From positions 1 through 8,846 of the forward strand of contig CAYQTL010000116.1 of assembly GCA_964420405.1 (NCBI GenBank): a DNA stretch of 8,846 bases, given 5' to 3'. The notes under the pieces were generated by a model. The model was not told the DNA's origin, made no database searches, and was given only the letters and a program-made list of their open reading frames with translations. Position 1 is the stretch's first letter; every line of letters begins with the position of its first letter. Shown here piece by piece: positions 5,037 through 8,846 of the stretch. The position numbers were made by a program, and so were the translations under genes. Origin of the DNA: CAYQTL01 sp964420405 (GTDB lineage Bacteria > Acidobacteriota > Thermoanaerobaculia > Thermoanaerobaculales > Sulfomarinibacteraceae).

Positions 5037-6269
5037 GTGAGCGAGCTGCTGCAGGAGTTCCTCGAGTTCCTGGAGGGGGCCGGGCCGGCGCCGGCGGAGG
5101 CGCTGCTCGACCGGGTGCTCGAGAAGAGCCGCCAGCTGACGGGGGCCGAGGCCGGCACCATCTTCGTGGTGCGGGGCCGCGGCAGGCAGCGGCGACTCGA
5201 GGCGGCGAGCGTCCAGAACGACGCGCTCCGGGTGGAGCCCGCCGACTTCCTGGTGCCGATCACCTCGGACTCGGTGGCGGGCCACACCGCGGTGACGGGC
5301 GACACCGTGTTCGTGGACGACCTGTACGCCATCGACCCGGCGCTGCCGTACCGCTTCGACCGGACGTTCGACGACGCGTGCGGCTACCGGAGCCGGACGA
5401 TGATGTCGTTCCCGCTGCTCGACTTCGACCGCAAGCTGATCGGGGTGGTGCAGCTCATCAACCGGCGCGGCCCGGCGGGCGAGGGCCCGCTGGCGTTCGG
5501 TCCCGCGGAGGCCGGCCTGATCGTACCGTTCAACCACATCGTCGGCGGGGTGGTGGAGCGCTCGGCGATGCTCGACCGGATCTCGCGCCAGAACATCCGT
5601 CTGCGGGACCGCAACCGGACGCTGCGCCGGCAGCGGGCCCGCATCGCGGCGCTGCAGGACGAGACCGAGGAGGCGTTCCGGCTGTCGATCGGGCTGCTGG
5701 CGCGGGCCGCCGAGCTGCACGACCTCGGCACCGCCCTCCACGTGGAGCGGGTCAACGAGTACTCCTACGAGATCGCGCGCCTGCTCGGCCAGCCGAATGG
5801 CTTCTGCGACGAGATCCGCTACAGCGCGCAGCTGCACGACGTCGGCAAGATGAGCATCGACATCGCGCTGCTGCGCAAGGCGGGGCCCCTCGACGAGGAC
5901 GAGCGGACGGAGATGCGCCGCCACCCGGAGTACGGCTGGGACATCCTGTCGGCGTCGGACCGGCTGCGGATGGCGGCCGAGATCGCGCTGTGCCACCACG
6001 AACGGTGGGACGGCGGCGGCTACCCGCGGGGGCTGCGGGGCGAGGAGATCCCGCTGGCCGCGCGGGTCGTCACCCTGGCGGACATCTACGACGTGCTCCG
6101 GTGCGAGCGGCCGTACAAGCTGCCCTACGACCACGCCCGGGCGGTGCGGGTGCTGCTGGAGGGCGACGACCGGCTCCAGCCCCACGGTCACCTCGATCCA
6201 CGGCTGCTCGAGCTGTTCGCCGAGAACCACACCCTGTTCGACGACGTCTGGCGGCGCGTGTCGGCGTGA
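5037..6269 (+). CDS. GAF domain + HD-GYP domain protein (probable c-di-GMP phosphodiesterase)
   Basis: A 410-residue cytoplasmic signalling protein with no membrane segment. A GAF-like sensor spans about 20-178 (LLDRVLEKSRQLTGAEAGTI to GVVQLINRRG and beyond), a charged probable coiled coil about 180-215, and an HD-GYP domain about 217-405. Conserved metal and active-site positions are visible: H236-E-R, HDVGK (267-271), H296, HHERWDGGGYP (320-330, including the GYP signature) and ARVVTLADIYDVL (342-354) followed by RPYK. HD-GYP proteins linearise cyclic di-GMP; the intact motif set predicts activity. The GAF ligand is unknown. The GTG at 5037 is chosen because GAGGAGG ends 7 bases upstream; further upstream the frame enters hexamer repeats. 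Its stop overlaps the next gene as GTGA, implying coupled translation with a glycosyltransferase and a role in surface-glycan or biofilm control. Confidence 0.92.
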   Translation: MSELLQEFLEFLEGAGPAPAEALLDRVLEKSRQLTGAEAGTIFVVRGRGRQRRLEAASVQNDALRVEPADFLVPITSDSVAGHTAVTGDTVFVDDLYAIDPALPYRFDRTFDDACGYRSRTMMSFPLLDFDRKLIGVVQLINRRGPAGEGPLAFGPAEAGLIVPFNHIVGGVVERSAMLDRISRQNIRLRDRNRTLRRQRARIAALQDETEEAFRLSIGLLARAAELHDLGTALHVERVNEYSYEIARLLGQPNGFCDEIRYSAQLHDVGKMSIDIALLRKAGPLDEDERTEMRRHPEYGWDILSASDRLRMAAEIALCHHERWDGGGYPRGLRGEEIPLAARVVTLADIYDVLRCERPYKLPYDHARAVRVLLEGDDRLQPHGHLDPRLLELFAENHTLFDDVWRRVSA

Positions 6270-7477
6270 GCGGTCCCGGATCGGTGCTGGTGGTGGCGAC
6301 CAAGGCGCCGTGGCCGCCGGTGGATGGCGGCCGGGTGGTGCTCGGGCACACGCTGGCCGGGCTCGCGACGGACGGCCGGCGGGTGGTGCTGGTCGCTCCG
6401 GTCGCCGCGGCCGAGCGGGACCTCGTCGCACGGGAGCTTGTGCCGCTGTGCGAGCCGCGGCTGGTGGCGGCGGCCCCCCGCGGGCTGCTCCGGAGCCTCG
6501 TCGCCGGGCTCCTGCGGCGGCAGCCGCTCACCATCCAACGGCACCGGCTGCGCGCCGTGGAGCGCGAGGTCGCCGCCGCCATCCGCTCGACCCGATTCGA
6601 CGTGGTGCTGTGTGAGCAGGTCCAGGCGCTCGGCTCCGCCGCTGCGGCGGTCGCCGCCGGGGTGCCGGTGGTGGTGCGCGCACACAACGTCGAGAGCCGG
6701 CTGTGGCGGTACATGGCGGAGCGGGCGTCGTTTCCGCGGTCCGCGGCGTTCGCGGCCGAGGCCCGACGGCTGGCGGCGTGGGAGCGCCGCAACCTCGGCG
6801 TGGCCACCGCCGTCGCGGCGATCGCCCCGATCGACCGTGACGCCCTGGCGGTCGCCGCCGGAGCGGCGCGGGTGGAGGTGGTGCCGGCGCCGTTCCCGGC
6901 CACGCTGCCGGCCGCGCCGGGGCCGCTGCCGGGACGACCCGCGGCGGTGGTGCTCTCGAGCGACTGGCCGCCGGCGAGGGAGGCCGTGCGGGCGCTGGCG
7001 CTGGAGTGGTGGCCGAAGGTGCGGGCGCGGCTGCCCGAGGCTCGGCTGCATGTCTACGGACCCGCTCGAGGCGGCGGTGCCGGTGCCGGCGACGGCGTCG
7101 AGTGGCGGGACGCTCCGGTCGACAGCCGCGACGCGTTCCCGGAGGGGGCGGTGCTGGTTGTGCCGCCCCGGCATCCCACCGGCGTGCCGGTGAAGGCCCT
7201 CGAGGCGTGGGCGCGGGGCGTCCCGGTGGTCGCCGACGAGGTGACGGCCGCGGCGTTGGAGGCCCGCGACGGCCGCGAGCTGCTGGTCGTCCCGGACGGC
7301 GACGGGCTCGCGGCGGCGTTGGAGTCGCTGGCCGGGAGCCCGGAGCTGGCCGGACGCCTGGCGGCCGCCGCCCGGGAACGGCTGGAGGCGCGCCACGATC
7401 CGGTCGCGGTCAGCCGCCGGCTGGTGGAGCTGGGCGCGGGCGGGGCGCCGGCCGGGGTCGCCGGTCGCGCGTCGTGA
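6266..7477 (+). CDS. Glycosyltransferase, GT4-like (GT-B fold)
   Basis: A 403-residue retaining-type glycosyltransferase that probably transfers a sugar from a nucleotide-sugar to a lipid-linked or surface glycan at the inner face of the membrane. The N-terminal Rossmann half (about 6-215) opens with VLVVATKAPWPPVDGGRVV and contains FDVVLCEQVQAL (111-122) and RAHNVESRLWRYM (138-150), a motif of this GT4 subgroup. The C-terminal half (about 225-390) has the WPP..EAVRAL strand-helix turn, LHVYGPA (261-267) and PTGVPVKALEAWARGVPVVA (304-323), the nucleotide-sugar site, where the usual glutamates appear as Glu313 and Glu325. The GTG at 6266 overlaps the HD-GYP stop by four bases and has no ribosome site of its own, fitting translational coupling; GTG 6284 is an alternative. 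Donor and acceptor sugars cannot be predicted. Confidence 0.88.
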   Translation: MSGPGSVLVVATKAPWPPVDGGRVVLGHTLAGLATDGRRVVLVAPVAAAERDLVARELVPLCEPRLVAAAPRGLLRSLVAGLLRRQPLTIQRHRLRAVEREVAAAIRSTRFDVVLCEQVQALGSAAAAVAAGVPVVVRAHNVESRLWRYMAERASFPRSAAFAAEARRLAAWERRNLGVATAVAAIAPIDRDALAVAAGAARVEVVPAPFPATLPAAPGPLPGRPAAVVLSSDWPPAREAVRALALEWWPKVRARLPEARLHVYGPARGGGAGAGDGVEWRDAPVDSRDAFPEGAVLVVPPRHPTGVPVKALEAWARGVPVVADEVTAAALEARDGRELLVVPDGDGLAAALESLAGSPELAGRLAAAARERLEARHDPVAVSRRLVELGAGGAPAGVAGRAS

Positions 7478-7687
7478 GGGTCCGCGTCGGGCGGCGGTCC
7501 CGCCGGTCCGTCGGCATCCGCTCCCCGGGGCTGCCGGGAGCGCCGGTCGGACGGCGCTGCGTGGACCGTCCCAGGTCGGGCGCCGTGAGGGCCCGGGTCT
7601 GATGAGCTCCAGTCCGGCCGGTGTCGCGCCCTTCGTCGCGGCCGACACGCCCGCCGATCGCGCGCCACAGCGAGACCCGTCGTCCCC
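7478..7687. other. Convergent intergenic region with a weak terminator candidate
   Basis: This region lies between the GT4 stop and the GT2 stop. GCTCCC (7520-7525) and GGGAGC (7536-7541) form a 6-bp stem without a T-tract, a poor terminator. A 42-codon frame (7474-7602) starts by GTGA overlap with the GT4 gene but encodes only an Arg/Val/Gly-rich peptide. I do not call it a gene. Confidence 0.4.
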
Positions 7688-8662
7688 TCACGGGTGGTGA
7701 TCCGGCTGTGGTTTCGGAGAGGTGAGGCCAGCGTCCCGCAGTCGGTCGAGGCCGGTCGCGAAGGCCGCGGTGTCCGCGTCCCAGGCGGGATCCCCGCCGC
7801 CGGCCCCGAGCGAGCGCCGGATCCGTCGTCCCAGGAGGCGGCACCGCGCGCCGGCGCGCAGGGCCGCCGCCGCCTTCCTGGCAGACTCCGGGCCGTAGCG
7901 TTTGGCCGCGAGCCGCACCAGGTCGGCCCACATCCGCGCCGGGTGGAACCGCAGCGCGGCGCCGGCATCGGCGGCCACGGTGGCGCCGTGGTGGTGGACC
8001 ACGTCGAAGCCGTCGAGCACCGTCACCCGCCAGCCGTCCTCGCCGGCGGCCAGGCACAGGTCCACATCCTGGCAGTAGAGCTCGAAGCGGGGATCGAAGG
8101 GACCGTGGTCGCGCCACACCCGGCGGCGGAGCGCCATGGCCGCGCCCGTCACCCAGTCGACGGCACCGCCACCAGCGCCGCTGGCGGGCCGCAGCCGCCG
8201 GTAGCCCGGCACCGACGCGAGGGCGGCGGCGAGGCCCGACGCCTGGGCGAACATCCACGTCCGGGTGGGCGCGGCGCCGCCGCTCCACTGGGGGCGGCCG
8301 TCGGGGTAGGTCAGCCGGGCGCCGGCGATGCCGAGATCCGGGTCGCCGTCGAACGCGGCGACCACGGCGTCGAGGGCGCCGGCGCCGACCTCGGTGTCGC
8401 TGTTGAGCATGACGAGCGGGTCGCCACCGGTGACGGCGGCTCCGGCGTTGGCCGCGGCGGTGAACCCGCGGGGCCGCTCGTGGACGACGAGGCGGACCTC
8501 GGGGAAGCGGGCGTGGATCTCCTCGGCGGTGCCGTCCGCGCCGCCGTCGTCGACCACCACGACCTCGAGCGCGGCGGCGCGCGGACGCCGCAGCGTTCGG
8601 AGGCACCGCAGCGTCAGCTCCCGCGTGTCGCGGGTCGGGACCACGACCGATACCAGCGCCAT
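7688..8662 (-). CDS. Glycosyltransferase family 2 (rhamnosyltransferase-like)
   Basis: A 324-residue GT-A-fold glycosyltransferase of family 2, resembling WbbL-type enzymes that add sugars to O-antigen or other surface polysaccharides. The start is VSVVVPTRD (4-12). The nucleotide-binding VVVVDDG lies at 34-40, ERPRGFTAAANAGA at 62-75 and the metal-binding LNSDTE at 86-91. The acceptor region includes DWVTGAAMALRR (169-180) and the FELYCQDVDLCL block (193-204; QD where many homologues have ED), followed by VVHHHGAT (221-228). The last 80 residues are helical and basic and contain no predicted membrane span. The ATG at 8662 begins directly at the first beta strand. No ribosome site precedes it, but a -10-like box lies close upstream, so the mRNA may be nearly leaderless. 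It converges on the GT4 gene; a shared pathway is plausible but unproven. Confidence 0.92.
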   Translation of the reverse strand: MALVSVVVPTRDTRELTLRCLRTLRRPRAAALEVVVVDDGGADGTAEEIHARFPEVRLVVHERPRGFTAAANAGAAVTGGDPLVMLNSDTEVGAGALDAVVAAFDGDPDLGIAGARLTYPDGRPQWSGGAAPTRTWMFAQASGLAAALASVPGYRRLRPASGAGGGAVDWVTGAAMALRRRVWRDHGPFDPRFELYCQDVDLCLAAGEDGWRVTVLDGFDVVHHHGATVAADAGAALRFHPARMWADLVRLAAKRYGPESARKAAAALRAGARCRLLGRRIRRSLGAGGGDPAWDADTAAFATGLDRLRDAGLTSPKPQPDHHP

Positions 8663-8671
8663 CGTGGCGGC

Positions 8672-8680
8672 ACGATAGCA
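8672..8680 (-). promoter_or_regulatory. Extended -10 element for the GT2 gene
   Basis: The minus strand reads TGC-TATCGT, the same TGC-extended form as the tRNA promoter (TGC-TAACGT). Initiation about 7 bases downstream would fall at about 8665, only a few bases from the ATG at 8662. There is no good -35 box; that place is occupied by the GATCCC repeats. Confidence 0.4.
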
Positions 8681-8693
8681 GGGGTCTGTGTGC

Positions 8694-8711
8694 GATCCCG
8701 ATCCCGATCCC
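8694..8711. repeat. Hexanucleotide tandem repeat (GATCCC)3
   Basis: Three perfect GATCCC units, the same unit and orientation as 1522-1562, located in the upstream region of the GT2 gene. Confidence 0.8.
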
Positions 8712-8756
8712 GATGGCGCGCAACGCCCGCCTCAGCGACGTCAGTCTCAGAGCAGG

Positions 8757-8798
8757 CCCCGTAGCGCCACCTTCCAGGTGGCATGCTCTGCAGGCCGG
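8757..8798 (+). repeat. Hairpin repeat family 2, copy E
   Basis: CCCCGTAGC, hairpin GCCACCT-TCC-AGGTGGC (8766-8782), ATGCTCTGCAGGCCGG. The stem has a G-C to C-G swap relative to copies A, C and D at the fifth pair, with pairing kept. Confidence 0.88.
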
Positions 8799-8806
8799 TG
8801 CGGATT

Positions 8807-8846
8807 CCGTAGCGCCACCTTCCAGGTGGCATGCTTTGCAGGCCGT
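8807..8846 (+). repeat. Hairpin repeat family 2, copy F (runs to the window edge)
   Basis: CCGTAGC, hairpin GCCACCT-TCC-AGGTGGC (8814-8830), ATGCTTTGCAGGCCGT. It repeats copy E at a 48-bp spacing, and the series may continue beyond the window. Confidence 0.88.

Noticed and set aside
4067..5332. Minus-strand 421-codon frame with recurrent RHPERAARR / VIPSERHAG peptides
   Set aside because: The peptides are translations of the 39-bp and 35-bp DNA repeats. There is no domain, ribosome site or conserved start.
4478..6265. 596 extra codons in frame upstream of the GT4 glycosyltransferase
   Set aside because: The translation is simple repeat and then an out-of-frame reading of the HD-GYP gene. 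Glycosyltransferase homology starts at the GTG at 6266.
7520..7541. Rho-independent terminator between the convergent glycosyltransferase genes
   Set aside because: The 6-bp stem has a 10-base loop and no T-run on either strand, so it is recorded only as a weak candidate.
7474..7602. 42-residue gene overlapping the GT4 stop by GTGA
   Set aside because: The peptide is Arg/Val/Gly-rich with no recognisable family and normal random GC-rich composition. The overlap alone is weak evidence.

Overview
This window comes from a very GC-rich bacterial genome with genes on both strands. It holds one complete transporter gene, a bactofilin, a tRNA-Gly, a thiolase, a GAF/HD-GYP signalling protein and two glycosyltransferases. 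Two fragments of an amino-acid operon (aspartokinase and citramalate synthase) lie at the left edge. The repeat-rich intergenic DNA, the bactofilin and the HD-GYP protein would suit an Acidobacteriota- or Myxococcota-like, probably environmental or metagenomic, organism. No marker gene here fixes the taxonomy, so that is a weak inference.

Layout, left to right. Positions 1-233 (minus strand) carry the last 65 codons of an aspartokinase, overlapping by ATGA the first 13 codons of a citramalate-synthase-like gene. The rest of the aspartokinase is absent, replaced abruptly by an AI-2E-family transporter on the plus strand (270-1490). A 334-bp convergent intergenic region follows, with hexanucleotide repeats and a hairpin repeat. 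Then come a bactofilin (1825-2499, minus), tRNA-Gly(CCC) with encoded CCA (2528-2603, minus) and its promoter, and a thiolase (2674-3867, minus). Positions 3868-5036 are a 1.17-kb gene-free block made largely of repeats. They include a 35-bp tandem array, two complete hairpin elements in inverted orientation, a 39-bp tandem array, four copies of a second hairpin family, and several hexanucleotide tracts. On the plus strand a GAF + HD-GYP protein (5037-6269) overlaps a GT4-type glycosyltransferase (6266-7477) by GTGA. A convergent GT2 glycosyltransferase (7688-8662, minus) is followed by more hexamers and two further copies of the second hairpin family at the right edge.

Functionally, the HD-GYP/GT4 pair looks like a two-gene operon linking cyclic-dinucleotide signalling to surface glycan synthesis, with the GT2 gene nearby. 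The bactofilin is probably a cytoskeletal scaffold and may share the tRNA's transcript. The thiolase stands alone.

I found no defence system, CRISPR array, prophage, transposase or other recognisable new protein system. The most unusual content is the repeat DNA. Two unrelated hairpin families show compensatory stem changes between copies. One family has expanded into outward-pointing tandem arrays of half-elements. The other notable item is the abrupt aspartokinase/transporter junction, which could be a real rearrangement or an assembly error.
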